From NCBI RefSeq assembly GCF_019297855.1, contig NZ_CP079194.1, positions 3,459,501 to 3,523,500 of the forward strand: a DNA stretch of 64,000 nt. Direction: 5' to 3'. Below, in pieces: positions 32,883 through 42,206 of this stretch (within the stretch, counting starts at the first letter, position 1; the number at the start of each line of letters is the position of its first letter). The position numbers were made by a program, and so were the translations under genes. Under the pieces are notes generated by a model. The model ran no database searches. It was not told where the DNA came from and saw only the letters and a list, made by a program, of their open reading frames with translations. The stretch comes from Gymnodinialimonas ceratoperidinii. GTDB lineage: Bacteria > Pseudomonadota > Alphaproteobacteria > Rhodobacterales > Rhodobacteraceae.

Positions 32883-34559
32883 TCAGTCGTCCTGCTTCAG
32901 CGCTGCGCCAAGGATATCGCCGAGGGACGCGCCGGAGTCGGAGGAACCGAACTGTTCGACGGCCTCTTTCTCTTCCGCGATCTCGCGTGCCTTGATCGAG
33001 AGACCGAGGCGGCGGGACTTGGCGTCGATGTTGGTGACGCGGACGTCCAGCTTGTCACCGACCTGGAAACGCTCGGGGCGCTGCTCGGAACGGTCACGGC
33101 TGAGGTCGGAGCGACGGATGAAGGACTTCATGCCTTCGTAGTCCACCTCGATGCCGCCCTCTTCGATCGCCGTCACTTCAACGGTGATGATCGAGCCGCG
33201 CTTGACGCCTTCGATGGTCTCGCCGAAGGGATCGCCGTCAACTGCCTTGATGGACAGGCTGATGCGCTCCTTGTCGGTGTCGACCTCGGTGACGACGGCC
33301 TTCACGATGTCGCCCTTGCGGAACTCACCGATCATGTCTTCGCCACGGCCTTCCCACGTCAGGTCGGAGAGGTGAACCATGCCGTCGATCTCACCTTCGA
33401 GACCAACAAACAGGCCGAATTCGGTGATGTTCTTGACTTCACCTTCAACCTGCGTGCCCTCGGGGTGGCTCTCGGCGAACACTTCCCACGGGTTGCGCTG
33501 GGTCTGCTTGAGGCCAAGCGAGACGCGACGCTTCACGGTGTCGATCTCCAGCACCATCACTTCGACTTCCTGGGAAGTGGAAACAATCTTGCCCGGATGG
33601 ACGTTCTTCTTGGTCCAGGACATCTCGGACACGTGGACGAGGCCTTCGACACCCGGCTCCAGCTCAACAAACGCACCGTAATCGGTGATGTTCGTCACGC
33701 GGCCCGTGTGGACGGTGTCCAGAGCGTACTTGGCGGCCACGGCATCCCATGGGTCGTCCTGCAGCTGCTTCATGCCGAGGCTGATGCGGTGCGTCTCTTT
33801 GTTGACCTTGATGACCTGCACCTTGACGGTCTCGCCGATGGTGAGGATCTCTTTCGGGTCGTTGACGCGGCGCCATGCCATGTCGGTGACGTGCAGCAGG
33901 CCGTCCACACCGCCCAGGTCGACGAATGCGCCGTACTCGGTGATGTTCTTGACCACGCCGTCCACGACATCGCCTTCGTTCAGCTTGCCGATGACCTCGG
34001 CGCGCTGCTCGGCGCGGGACTCTTCAAGGATCGCGCGGCGCGAGACAACGATGTTGCCACGGCGACGGTCCATCTTGAGGATCTGGAACGGCTGCTTGAG
34101 ACCCATGAGCGGGCCCGCGTCGCGGACCGGGCGGACGTCAACCTGCGAGCCGGGAAGGAACGCAACTGCGCCACCCAGATCCACGGTGAAACCACCCTTC
34201 ACGCGGCCAAAGATCGCGCCTTCGACACGCTCTTCCGCGGCATATGCCTTCTCCAGACGATCCCAGGCGGCCTCACGGCGGGCCATCTCGTGCGACAGCA
34301 CGGCCTCGCCACGGGCGTTCTCGACGTTGCGAAGGTAGACTTCGACTTCGTCGCCGACCTCGATCGAGGGCGCTTCACCGGGATTCGCGAATTCTTTGAG
34401 TTCGACACGGCCTTCCATCTTGTAGCCGACGTCGATGATGGCCTGGCCCGCTTCGATCGCGATGACCTTGCCTTTGACAACAGAGCCCTCGTCGGGCGTG
34501 TCAATTTCGAAGCTTTCGTTAAGGAGGGCTTCGAATTCCTCCATCATGTTATTTGCCAT
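32883..34559 (-). CDS. rpsA: 30S ribosomal protein S1
   Basis: A 558-residue mRNA-binding ribosomal protein with six S1 (OB-fold) domains; the middle ones show the usual G-x-V-x-N-I-T-E-Y-G-A-F-V-D-L and G-L-V-H-V-S-E-M-S-W patterns. The start at M-A-N-N-M-M-E-E-F was chosen; an upstream in-frame extension would cover untranslated leader. Encoded after cmk in the common cmk-rpsA order, but with its own promoter between the two genes. Confidence 0.97.
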   Translation of the reverse strand: MANNMMEEFEALLNESFEIDTPDEGSVVKGKVIAIEAGQAIIDVGYKMEGRVELKEFANPGEAPSIEVGDEVEVYLRNVENARGEAVLSHEMARREAAWDRLEKAYAAEERVEGAIFGRVKGGFTVDLGGAVAFLPGSQVDVRPVRDAGPLMGLKQPFQILKMDRRRGNIVVSRRAILEESRAEQRAEVIGKLNEGDVVDGVVKNITEYGAFVDLGGVDGLLHVTDMAWRRVNDPKEILTIGETVKVQVIKVNKETHRISLGMKQLQDDPWDAVAAKYALDTVHTGRVTNITDYGAFVELEPGVEGLVHVSEMSWTKKNVHPGKIVSTSQEVEVMVLEIDTVKRRVSLGLKQTQRNPWEVFAESHPEGTQVEGEVKNITEFGLFVGLEGEIDGMVHLSDLTWEGRGEDMIGEFRKGDIVKAVVTEVDTDKERISLSIKAVDGDPFGETIEGVKRGSIITVEVTAIEEGGIEVDYEGMKSFIRRSDLSRDRSEQRPERFQVGDKLDVRVTNIDAKSRRLGLSIKAREIAEEKEAVEQFGSSDSGASLGDILGAALKQDD

Positions 34560-34866
34560 GTGGCGTCTGGTTCCTATCAATTTGATGCTGGCCGCGCGGT
34601 TGTCTCCGCCGGTCTTATGGTTGCGTCCGCGTTGTGGACATGGATTGATCCGCGACACGTCGTTGAAACGAAAGAGGGGCCGGAAACTTCCGACCCATGC
34701 CTGACCCTTCGTCCCCCGACTTATCTGCCGTATTGGACAGGCGGCGTATAGCGGGCGTCGGCCTTGTTTGCAAGGGGTGAGCCGCCGCGCCAGCCCGCGC
34801 CGGCCTGCAACCGCCCATCACGGCGGGCCGGTCGCTGCACCGGCGCCCCGGTCGGGCAGAACTGCC
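34560..34866 (-). other. 307-bp cmk-rpsA intergenic region with rpsA leader
   Basis: Holds the rpsA promoter (34745-34773) and a leader of about 180 nt. The part next to cmk (34780-34860) has GC-rich inverted segments (GCCGGCC..., GGGCCGG...) that may end cmk transcripts. No gene is seen. In other bacteria S1 represses its own leader; whether this leader does so cannot be judged. Confidence 0.5.
34745..34773 (-). promoter_or_regulatory. Promoter of rpsA
   Basis: On the minus strand TTGCAA (34773-34768), 17 bases, TATACG (34750-34745). The -10 and spacing are identical to those of the rplS promoter in this window. Confidence 0.68.
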
Positions 34867-35487
34867 CTAGTCCGCGGTGCCGCGCTTTTCCTCGACAGCC
34901 GCGATTGCCGCGGCGATTGCAGCCTCTGCCGTCATCTCGCTGGTGTCCAGCGTCAGGGCATCCTCGGCTGCGACCATCGGCGCCGTGGCCCGCTCGGCAT
35001 CGCGGGCGTCGCGCGCACGCACGTCGGCCAGCACTTCATCGTAGTCGGCCTCCAACCCCCGGCCGGCGAATTCATCCAGCCGCCGCTTGGCCCGCACCTC
35101 GGCGCTTGCCGTGACGAACAGCTTCACCTCGGCCCGCGGGCAGATCACCGTCCCGATGTCGCGCCCATCCAGCACCGCGCCGCCGATGCGATGGGCGAAG
35201 GCACGCTGGAACTCCAGCAGCGCATCGCGCACCTCGGGGATCACGGCCACCTTGGAGGCCGCCTGCGCGACCTCGCCCGTGCGCAGGGTGTCGGGGAAGG
35301 ACAGATCCTCCGGTGTCAGCGCACGCGCCGCGTCAATCGCACGCTCTCCACGCAGAACCCGCGCCCCCACGGCCCGGTACAACAACCCGGTATCCAGATG
35401 CGCAAACCCGAACCTGTCGGCCACCGCGCGGCCGATCGTTCCCTTGCCTGCCGCGGCAGGCCCATCAATGGCGACTGTAAATCTCAT
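34867..35487 (-). CDS. cmk: Cytidylate kinase
   Basis: A 206-residue nucleoside monophosphate kinase phosphorylating CMP and dCMP. P-loop [10 protein letters not shown] at residues 8-17, [12 protein letters not shown] with the CMP-binding Arg/Asp, and a lid region K-R-R-L-D-E-F. The ATG at 35487 overlaps the stop of the upstream membrane-protein gene by 4 bp. Confidence 0.95.
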   Translation of the reverse strand: MRFTVAIDGPAAAGKGTIGRAVADRFGFAHLDTGLLYRAVGARVLRGERAIDAARALTPEDLSFPDTLRTGEVAQAASKVAVIPEVRDALLEFQRAFAHRIGGAVLDGRDIGTVICPRAEVKLFVTASAEVRAKRRLDEFAGRGLEADYDEVLADVRARDARDAERATAPMVAAEDALTLDTSEMTAEAAIAAAIAAVEEKRGTAD

Positions 35488-35981
35488 AGGGTTCTGGTTC
35501 TCATATAGACGCCCCCCAAGGCAATCGCGCTGAGGATCAAAAACGCGTATTTCGTCACGGTGGCCCGGCTTGCGGCGAGAAACATCGGATCCGAAGGCGC
35601 CTCGGCCCGCAACAACGCGGCCACGCGCGCGTTCTCGATCAGATCGGCACCGAGGTAGAAGAGAGGCAACAGCGCGAGGATACGCCAAGCCCCCGAAGGC
35701 CGCCGCCACAGGGGCCAGCCCAGAAGGGCGGCCAGCGCGATGGGAAAGACGGTATCGAGCCTGTGCACATCGCCAAGGTAGACCGCGCGCCCCTGATCGG
35801 AGAGCGCCTGCAGGAAAGCGCGCCCCTCCGCGGCGGAATAGCCGGCGAGGCGCGCGTCGAAAGGGGACATGCCGCCGGCCTCGGGCACCAGCGCCGCGAA
35901 CCAGAGCCACGCCAGCCCGCCATAAAGCGCCGCCGTCAGCCCGGCGAGGCCACGCCACGCGCGGCCCTCGGTCATCGACAA
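35484..35981 (-). CDS. Hypothetical membrane protein, 165 aa
   Basis: Four hydrophobic helices (about residues 12-32, 75-92, 98-113, 143-160), so an inner-membrane protein. The conserved-looking part is the periplasmic loop with P-F-D-A-R-L-A-G-Y and [13 protein letters not shown]. No family name can be given from sequence alone. It overlaps cmk by 4 bp and so is cotranscribed with it. A second ATG two codons on is possible. Confidence 0.75.
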   Translation of the reverse strand: MSMTEGRAWRGLAGLTAALYGGLAWLWFAALVPEAGGMSPFDARLAGYSAAEGRAFLQALSDQGRAVYLGDVHRLDTVFPIALAALLGWPLWRRPSGAWRILALLPLFYLGADLIENARVAALLRAEAPSDPMFLAASRATVTKYAFLILSAIALGGVYMRTRTL

Positions 35982-36090
35982 GGCTCCGAAAGAAAGATCC
36001 CGGTCTGAAGTCGCATCGGCTGCCCCTGCTTGCTACGGCCTCAGCCTAGGCAGATCACGCGCATCGCACCAGCCTCGACGGCTCCGACAC

Positions 36091-37443
36091 TCACGCCGAC
36101 GCTGGCTCCAGAACCGCACCGAGATCGCCCATCAAGCTCTCGAAAATCGGGAAAGAGGTGGCAATCGGCCCGGCATCGTCAATGGTGATCCCCTCACAGC
36201 TGGCGAAACCGGCACAGAGGAAGGACATCGCGATCCGGTGATCCAGATGCGTCGCGACTGTCGCGCCACCCCGCACGCCGCCCGGCCCGCGCCCGTGGAC
36301 GATCCACCAGTCGGGCCCATCCTCGACCTCGACCCCGTTGAGCCGCAAACCATCGGCCATGGCGGCGATCCGATCGCTCTCCTTCACCCGCAATTCCTTG
36401 ACGCCGCGCATCACCGTCTGCCCTTCGGCATTGGCCGCGACCACCGAGAGGATTGGATATTCATCGATCATGCTCGCCGCGCGCTCGGGCGGCACCTCGA
36501 TGCCTTTCATCTCCGGCGAGAACTTGGCCCGCAGGTCGGCAACCGGCTCGCCGCCCTCCTCGCGCGGGTTCTCGTAGGTGAGGTCGGCGCCCATGTCGCG
36601 CAGGGTCTCGAACAGCCCCGCGCGCGTGGGGTTGAGGCCGATGTTGGGCACCAGAACGTCGGAGCCCTCGGTGATCAGCGCGGCACAGACCGGGAAAGCC
36701 GCCGAAGAGGGATCACGCGGCACCGCGATCACCTGCGGCCGCAACTCGGGCTGTCCCTGCAAGGTGACGACCCGGCCCTCCGGCGTCACCTCGGTGGAAA
36801 TCGTGGCGCCAAATCCTGCCAGCATCCGCTCGCTGTGATCGCGCGTGGCCTCTGCCTCGATCACCACCGTCTCGCCGGGCGCGTTCAGCCCCGCCAGCAA
36901 TACGGCGGATTTCACCTGCGCCGAGGGCACCGGAGTCGCGTAGCGCACAGGCATCGGATCGGCCGCCCCCACCAGCGTCATCGGCAAACGGCCCTGCGCC
37001 CGCCCGTAGGCCTTGGTCCCGAACAGCGCCAAGGGGTCCGTCACCCGCGCCATCGGCCGCGACCGCAGCGAGGCATCGCCGGTAAAGGTCACGGCAATCG
37101 GAGAGGTTGCCATCGCTCCCATCAGCAAGCGCACTCCGGTGCCCGAGTTGCCGCAGTCCAACACATCCTCCGGCTCCGCGAACCCGCCGACGCCAACCCC
37201 GTGGATCGACCACGTGCCATCATCCTCGCGCGTCACCTCGGCGCCGAAGGCCCGCATCGCCGAGGCCGTGTCGAGCACGTCCTGTCCCTCCAGCAGCCCC
37301 GTCACCCGGGTCTCGCCCACCGCCATCGCACCAAAGATCAGCGACCGGTGCGAGATCGACTTGTCCCCCGGCACCTCTGCCACGCCAGTCAAAGCGCCAC
37401 CGCGGCGGGCCATCATCGGTTTCGGATCACCATGTGCGGACAT
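36091..37443 (-). CDS. aroA: 3-phosphoshikimate 1-carboxyvinyltransferase (EPSP synthase, class II)
   Basis: A 450-residue shikimate-pathway enzyme joining shikimate-3-phosphate and PEP. Substrate-binding D-K-S-I-S-H-R at residues 27-33, [12 protein letters not shown], catalytic Asp in S-M-I-D-E-Y-P and K-E-S-D-R. The overall sequence is of the class II (Agrobacterium CP4) type. The loop that reads N-A-A-T-G in CP4 is N-S-G-T-G here, so position 101 is Gly, not the Ala linked with glyphosate tolerance. The ATG at 37443 is chosen since 30 earlier in-frame codons run into the repeat element. Confidence 0.95.
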   Translation of the reverse strand: MSAHGDPKPMMARRGGALTGVAEVPGDKSISHRSLIFGAMAVGETRVTGLLEGQDVLDTASAMRAFGAEVTREDDGTWSIHGVGVGGFAEPEDVLDCGNSGTGVRLLMGAMATSPIAVTFTGDASLRSRPMARVTDPLALFGTKAYGRAQGRLPMTLVGAADPMPVRYATPVPSAQVKSAVLLAGLNAPGETVVIEAEATRDHSERMLAGFGATISTEVTPEGRVVTLQGQPELRPQVIAVPRDPSSAAFPVCAALITEGSDVLVPNIGLNPTRAGLFETLRDMGADLTYENPREEGGEPVADLRAKFSPEMKGIEVPPERAASMIDEYPILSVVAANAEGQTVMRGVKELRVKESDRIAAMADGLRLNGVEVEDGPDWWIVHGRGPGGVRGGATVATHLDHRIAMSFLCAGFASCEGITIDDAGPIATSFPIFESLMGDLGAVLEPASA

Positions 37444-37540
37444 GTCAAAGGCCTTCCAGATCGGCGTAAATTCATCGAGAGCGGTGATAGACCCGGCCCG
37501 CGCGGGCGTCCACACCTCAATGGCTGGACACACCGCTCCC

Positions 37541-37606
37541 CTTCATCTTGGCCGCTACAACTCCGGGGGACGCGCGCTCGCAAAAGCGCGCGGGGGGCTG
37601 GCCCCC
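37541..37606 (-). repeat. Dispersed intergenic element, copy 6 (full)
   Basis: On the minus strand: palindrome-like GGGGGCCAGCCCCC (37606-37592), hairpin CGCGCGCT / AGCGCGCG (37592-37571), then CCCCCGGAGTTGTAG and GGCCAAGATGAAG. It begins eight bases after the trmB stop and lies upstream of aroA, reading in their direction. Confidence 0.88.
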
Positions 37607-37613
37607 TCCCCGC

Positions 37614-38321
37614 TCAGGACTTTTGGAACGTCAGGTAGTGGGGCACCCGCCCCTCGCGGAGCGCCTTCTGCTCATAGCGCGTCGACACCCAGTCTTCCCA
37701 GGGCGCACGCCAGTCAGACGGGCCCTCGGCGAGCCACTCGAACCCCGCCTTCGGCACCTCTTCCAGGGTCTGGCGCACGTAGTCCTCGATATCCGTCGCC
37801 ACCCGGAACTCGGCGCCATCGCGCAAGACCTCGTGCAGCGGCGCGAGGTGCTCCGGCGTCACGAAGCGGCGGCGGTGATGTCGGGCCTTGGGCCAGGGAT
37901 CGGGGTAGAGCAGAAAGGCCTTGGAGATACTGCCCGCTGGCAGCACATCGAAAAGATCGCGCGCGTCGCCGGGGTAGACCGCGAGGTTCTCTACCCCCGC
38001 CGCGCGTATCTTGCCCAGGAGCATCGCCACGCCGTTGATGTAGGGCTCGCAGCCGATGATCGCGACGTCGGGGTTGCTGGCGGCCTGGTGGACGAGATGC
38101 TCGCCACCGCCAAAGCCGATCTCCAGCCAGACGTCCTTGCCGCCGAACCGGGTCTCGAGATCCAGGGGCGTGCGGTCGGGGTTCACTTCCCAATCCACCG
38201 GACCCGGCGAGAGCCGCGCGAGGTCCTCTTGCAGATAGCGTTCCTGGCTGTCGCGGAGATCATGGCCTTTGCGGCGGCCATAGAAGTTGCGGTGCGGGCG
38301 GTTGGGGTGGGGATTTTTCAT
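37614..38321 (-). CDS. trmB: tRNA (guanine(46)-N7)-methyltransferase
   Basis: A 235-residue Rossmann-fold methyltransferase making m7G46 in tRNA. SAM site W-L-E-I-G-F-G-G-G-E-H-L near residue 65, acidic loop I-I-G-C-E-P-Y, Y-P-D-P-W-P-K-A-R-H-H-R-R-R-F-V with the tRNA-binding basic run, and C-terminal T-R-Y-E-Q-K-A. Lies downstream of metK across an unusual palindromic element and upstream of aroA. Confidence 0.95.
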   Translation of the reverse strand: MKNPHPNRPHRNFYGRRKGHDLRDSQERYLQEDLARLSPGPVDWEVNPDRTPLDLETRFGGKDVWLEIGFGGGEHLVHQAASNPDVAIIGCEPYINGVAMLLGKIRAAGVENLAVYPGDARDLFDVLPAGSISKAFLLYPDPWPKARHHRRRFVTPEHLAPLHEVLRDGAEFRVATDIEDYVRQTLEEVPKAGFEWLAEGPSDWRAPWEDWVSTRYEQKALREGRVPHYLTFQKS

Positions 38322-38365
38322 GGTGGCGGCGGAGTAGCCTGAACGGCGCGCCGGCTCAAGCCTCG

Positions 38366-38501
38366 GTGGTGGCTGTCAGGTTGCGCCGACGCGACCCCCG
38401 CGCCCCCAGACTTTTGCAAAAGTCTGCCCAAAGCCTTGCAAGGCTTTGCCCCACGCCCTTGCAAGGGCGTGGGAGGCGCAACACCCCGAGCAAACCACCA
38501 C
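38366..38501. repeat. Nested multi-palindrome element
   Basis: Three perfect palindromes stand in a row, each centred on TTGCAA: CAGACTTTTGCAAAAGTCTG (38407-38426), a 20-mer with CAAAGCC arms (38429-38448) and a 24-mer with CCCACGCCC arms (38450-38473). They are enclosed by GTTGCGCC (38380-38387) / GGCGCAAC (38475-38482) and, outside that, GTGGTGG (38366-38372) / CCACCAC (38495-38501). It sits three bases past the metK stop (minus strand), before trmB. Confidence 0.9.
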
Positions 38502-38503
38502 TC

Positions 38504-39685
38504 TCAGAGCGCCGACTTGATCGCGTCGACGAGGTCCCTGCGCTCCCACGAAAATCCACCGTCCGCCTCCGGCGCGCGGCCGAAGTGGCCGTAGGCCGCG
38601 GTGCGCGCGTAGATCGGGCGGTTGAGCTCCAGGTGCGTGCGGATGCCGCGTGGTGTGAGCACCATGACTTCACGCAGAACGCGCTCGATTTCCGCCTCAT
38701 GGACCGCGCCGGTCTGGTGGGTGTCACAATAAAGGGACAGCGGCTCGGCCACGCCGATGGCATAGCTGAGCTGGATCGTGCAGCGCTGCGCCAACCCGGC
38801 AGCCACGACGTTCTTGGCAAGGTAGCGGGCGGCGTAAGCGGCCGAGCGGTCCACCTTGGTCGGATCCTTGCCCGAGAAGGCGCCGCCGCCGTGCGGCGCC
38901 GCACCGCCGTAGGTATCCACGATGATCTTGCGGCCCGTCAGGCCCGCATCGCCGTCCGGCCCACCGATGACGAATTTGCCGGTGGGGTTCACGTGCCATT
39001 TCGTATCATCCGAAATCCAGCCGTCCGGCAACTCGCCGCGGATATAGGGCTCCACAATGGCGCGCACATCCGCCGAGCTCAGCGTCTCGTCGAGATGCTG
39101 AGACGAAAGCACGATGGAGGAGACGCCAACCGGCCGGCCATCCTCGTAGCGCACCGTCAGCTGCGATTTCGCGTCGGGGCCGAGCACCGGCTGCTCGCCG
39201 GATTTGCGCACCTCGGCCAGTTTCTTCAGGATCGCATGGGCGTAGTGGATCGGCGCGGGCATTAATTCAGGCGTCTCGTCAACGGCGTAGCCGAACATGA
39301 TGCCTTGGTCGCCGGCCCCCTCTTCCTTGTCCTTGGCCGCATCCACGCCTTGGGCGATATGGGCCGATTGCTCGTGCAGCAGGTTGGTGATCTCTACCGT
39401 TTCATGATGAAACTTGCTCTGCTCGTAGCCGATGTCCTTGATGCAGGCGCGCACGATCGGATCGACCTTGTCCATGTATTCGGCCAGCTTGTTCTTGTCG
39501 CTCAACCCCACTTCGCCGCCGATCACGACCCGGTCCGTCGTGGCGAAGGTCTCGCAGGCGACGCGCGCTTCGGGTTCCTGATCGAGGAAAGCATCGAGGA
39601 TTGCATCGGAAATCCGGTCGCAGACCTTGTCGGGGTGGCCCTCGGAAACGGATTCCGAAGTGAACAGGTAGTTTTGACGCGCCAT
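38504..39685 (-). CDS. metK: S-adenosylmethionine synthetase
   Basis: A 393-residue enzyme making SAM from methionine and ATP. Motifs: [13 protein letters not shown] near residue 15, [12 protein letters not shown], and [16 protein letters not shown]. The ATG at 39685 is chosen because the ribosome-binding site eight bases upstream (GGAG) is part of the riboswitch; earlier in-frame codons cross the riboswitch. Confidence 0.97.
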   Translation of the reverse strand: MARQNYLFTSESVSEGHPDKVCDRISDAILDAFLDQEPEARVACETFATTDRVVIGGEVGLSDKNKLAEYMDKVDPIVRACIKDIGYEQSKFHHETVEITNLLHEQSAHIAQGVDAAKDKEEGAGDQGIMFGYAVDETPELMPAPIHYAHAILKKLAEVRKSGEQPVLGPDAKSQLTVRYEDGRPVGVSSIVLSSQHLDETLSSADVRAIVEPYIRGELPDGWISDDTKWHVNPTGKFVIGGPDGDAGLTGRKIIVDTYGGAAPHGGGAFSGKDPTKVDRSAAYAARYLAKNVVAAGLAQRCTIQLSYAIGVAEPLSLYCDTHQTGAVHEAEIERVLREVMVLTPRGIRTHLELNRPIYARTAAYGHFGRAPEADGGFSWERRDLVDAIKSAL

Positions 39686-39689
39686 GGGG

Positions 39690-39735
39690 AGTGCTCCATT
39701 GAATAAAACCCCACGCCAGGAAGCCGTTGTGGGGG
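39690..39735 (-). promoter_or_regulatory. SAM/SAH riboswitch controlling metK
   Basis: On the minus strand the P1 stem CCCCAC / GTGGGG encloses the conserved ACGGCTTCCTGGCG, followed by an A/T-rich linker and TGGAGCA, which contains the metK Shine-Dalgarno. This agrees with the SAM/SAH riboswitch, an H-type pseudoknot known from Rhodobacterales metK leaders. Ligand binding hides GGAG and shuts off translation when SAM is plentiful. Confidence 0.93.
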
Positions 39736-39769
39736 ACAGAAGGCCGCTTACGCCCCTTTGCGTCGGCAT

Positions 39770-41269
39770 TCAATGGGGCGCGGCGCGGCGGGCGAGCAGA
39801 AGTCCGGACAATGTGACAAATATCGCGAGGATCAACGCCGGCAGATCGCCGCTGCGGGCATAGAGCGTCGGCGGCAGGGCCGCAGGGAGGCGGGCGTCGA
39901 GCGTGCCTTGAGTGTCCATATCCAGCGTCGCCACCAGCGCGCCGCGGGCGTCGATCACCGCAGAGACGCCGGTATTGGCGGCGCGGATCAGCGGCAGCCC
40001 CTGCTCCGCCGCGCGCAGGCGAGCCAGCGCAAGATGTTGATAGGGCATCGCAAAACTGCCGAACCAGGCATCATTCGTGACCTGCACCAGCCAGTCGGGC
40101 CGGTCCACGGCACGGATATGGCGCGGGAAAATCGCCTCGTAACAGATCATCGGGAAGGCCCGTCCAAGCGGACCGAGGTCCATCAGCGCCGGCCCCGCGC
40201 CGGGTCGGTAGCCCCCCGAAAGCTGCTGCGCGAGGCCGCGCAGGCCGAGGCGTTCGGCCCATCCGCGCAGGGGCAGATATTCGCCGAAAGGCACGAGGTG
40301 ATGCTTGTCGTAGACGCTGGCGACCTCTCCGGCCGAGTCGAGATGGGCCAGAATGTTGCGGGGCTCGCGGCCCGCGTAGCGCTGGCCCCCGATCAGGACC
40401 TCAGCCCCGGACGCGGCCTCGGCGATCTGCGCCCGCGCGGCCTCTGAACGGTCCAGGAGGTTGGGCAGACTGGTTTCGGGCCAGACGACCAGATCGGGCG
40501 CGCCGAGGGGGCCGGGGGCTGCTGCGGTGAGGCTGAGGCCCCGCTCGAAGAACACTGGGATCATCTCGCGCTGCCATTTCAGGTGCTGCGGCGCGTTGAT
40601 CTGCACGACGCGCAGGATCGGCGCGTCAGGATCAGGTGCGGGCGCGGGCGCAGCCAGTGGCAGCAGGCCGATCAGAGTGCCGAGAGCGAGGGGGAGAACC
40701 GAAAGCGCGCGGTGGCGGTTCAGGTAAAGAACGGCCGCGAGTGTCGAGAGGGTGAGTGCGAAGAGTGTCAGACCATAGGGGCCAAGATAGGCGGAGAGCG
40801 CCAGGGCGTCGCTTGCGATCAGGCCGTGGCCGGGCTCGGCCCAGGGCAGGCCGGTGAAAACGACGCCGCGCAGCGCCTCGGTCAGCGTCAGCAGACCCGC
40901 GAAGACCAAAGCGCGCGCCGGGCCTGCGCAGAGCCGTGCCGAGAGCCAGCCCGCAAGGGTCCAGAAGAGCGCCAGACCACCGGCCAGAAGGACCAGCGCG
41001 AAGGGCGCCATCCAGCCGGTCGCCACCGGATCGACGAAGAAGGGCTGGACGATCCAATGCATCGACACGGCGAACCAGCCCGCGCCCGCGGCCCAGGCCC
41101 GCCAACCCGCCTCGCGCGGTGTGGCTGCGGAGACGACCAGCGCCGCGATCAGGGCGAATGCGGGGAAGAGCAGCACCCAGAAGTTGAAGGGCGCCAGTGC
41201 CAGCGCCGCCACCGCGCCGCTGGTCGCGGCGCCGGCGCGCACGATCCAGCGAGACGGGGGCAATGTCAC
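39770..41269 (-). CDS. lnt: Apolipoprotein N-acyltransferase
   Basis: A 499-residue inner-membrane enzyme adding the third acyl chain to lipoproteins. Eight or so N-terminal helices precede a periplasmic nitrilase domain with the catalytic triad Glu265 (V-W-P-E-T-S-L-P), Lys322 (Y-D-K-H-H-L-V-P-F-G-E) and Cys376 (M-I-C-Y-E-A). A last helix closes the protein. The ATG overlaps the corC stop by 4 bp, and the metK riboswitch begins 35 bp after its stop. Confidence 0.95.
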   Translation of the reverse strand: MTLPPSRWIVRAGAATSGAVAALALAPFNFWVLLFPAFALIAALVVSAATPREAGWRAWAAGAGWFAVSMHWIVQPFFVDPVATGWMAPFALVLLAGGLALFWTLAGWLSARLCAGPARALVFAGLLTLTEALRGVVFTGLPWAEPGHGLIASDALALSAYLGPYGLTLFALTLSTLAAVLYLNRHRALSVLPLALGTLIGLLPLAAPAPAPDPDAPILRVVQINAPQHLKWQREMIPVFFERGLSLTAAAPGPLGAPDLVVWPETSLPNLLDRSEAARAQIAEAASGAEVLIGGQRYAGREPRNILAHLDSAGEVASVYDKHHLVPFGEYLPLRGWAERLGLRGLAQQLSGGYRPGAGPALMDLGPLGRAFPMICYEAIFPRHIRAVDRPDWLVQVTNDAWFGSFAMPYQHLALARLRAAEQGLPLIRAANTGVSAVIDARGALVATLDMDTQGTLDARLPAALPPTLYARSGDLPALILAIFVTLSGLLLARRAAPH

Positions 41270-42162
41270 TCGGCGGCCTCGGCCGGGAGACGGACACGCA
41301 GGCGCTTGATCCGGCGGGGATCGGCGTCGATCACCTCGAATTCCACGCCCGAGGGATGCGGCACGACCTCGCCCCGCGCGGGGACACGGCCGGTCAGAAG
41401 GAAGACAAGGCCGCCGAGCGAATCGACTTCTTCCTCTTCCTCCTCGTCCACGAGGTCCACGCCGATCTCGGACTCGAACTCGTCGAGCGGCGCGCGGGCC
41501 AGTGCCAGAAAGGCGCCGTCCTCTTCCCGGATCCAGGGCTGCGCCTCTTCGATGTCGTGCTCGTCCTCGATCTCGCCGATGACCTGTTCGATCAGATCCT
41601 CGATCGTCAGGAGGCCGTCGACGCCGCCGTATTCATCGATCACCAACGCCATGTGGGTCCGGTCCGCCTGCATCTTGGTGAGCAGCACGCCGATCGGCAT
41701 GGAAGGCGGCACGTAGAGGACGGGGCGCAGGCTCTCGGAGAGGATGAAGGGCTCGTCATCGCCGTTGAACCCGTGCCGCAGGGCAATGTCCTTGAGGTGC
41801 ACGAGGCCGATGGGATCATCCAACGTCCCGTCATAGACCGGCAACCGCGTCAGGCCGCTGTCGCGAAACACCTGCACCAGATCGGGCAGGTCGGTGTCGC
41901 TGGCGACCGAAGTGATCTCGGCACGGGGAATCGCGACATCCTCGACCCGCATCTGACGCAGGTTGGAGATACCGGGAAGCCGGGGGCCAAGGGTGTGGGT
42001 GTTGATCTCGGTGCCGGGAGGCGGATCCCCTTCGGGATCAGAAGCCGACGCTTCGGTGCCGAAAAAGCGTGCTAAAAACCCGGGCCGTTGAGCCGGGGTG
42101 TCTTCGTCGTCGAGAAGCGCGCCACGCGCCGCGGGAGACGACGGATCAGGATTTGAGCTCAT
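41266..42162 (-). CDS. CorC/YbeX-type CBS-domain protein
   Basis: A 298-residue soluble protein with tandem CBS domains (about residues 75-195; P-R-A-E-I-T-S-V, D-E-Y-G-G-V-D-G-L-L-T-I-E-D-L) and a C-terminal CorC_HlyC domain. It lacks the DUF21 membrane part, so it corresponds to E. coli YbeX (CorC), linked to magnesium/cobalt efflux and ribosome-related stress. AAGGAG supports the ATG at 42162. Member of the phoH-ybeY-corC-lnt block. Confidence 0.92.
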   Translation of the reverse strand: MSSNPDPSSPAARGALLDDEDTPAQRPGFLARFFGTEASASDPEGDPPPGTEINTHTLGPRLPGISNLRQMRVEDVAIPRAEITSVASDTDLPDLVQVFRDSGLTRLPVYDGTLDDPIGLVHLKDIALRHGFNGDDEPFILSESLRPVLYVPPSMPIGVLLTKMQADRTHMALVIDEYGGVDGLLTIEDLIEQVIGEIEDEHDIEEAQPWIREEDGAFLALARAPLDEFESEIGVDLVDEEEEEEVDSLGGLVFLLTGRVPARGEVVPHPSGVEFEVIDADPRRIKRLRVRLPAEAAE

Positions 42163-42206
42163 GGCTCCTTTCCACAAAAAACCGGGCCGTAATTGCCCCT
42201 ACGGGC

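Noticed and set aside
32871..34751. A 626-codon open frame on the plus strand
   Set aside because: It lies fully antisense to rpsA, has no ribosome-binding site, and its length follows from the codon bias of the GC-rich gene beneath it.
38407..38473. Terminator of metK
   Set aside because: The palindromes have A/T-centred cores with no free loop and no T-run; three in a row within further inverted arms is not a normal terminator, so it is listed as a repeat element instead.
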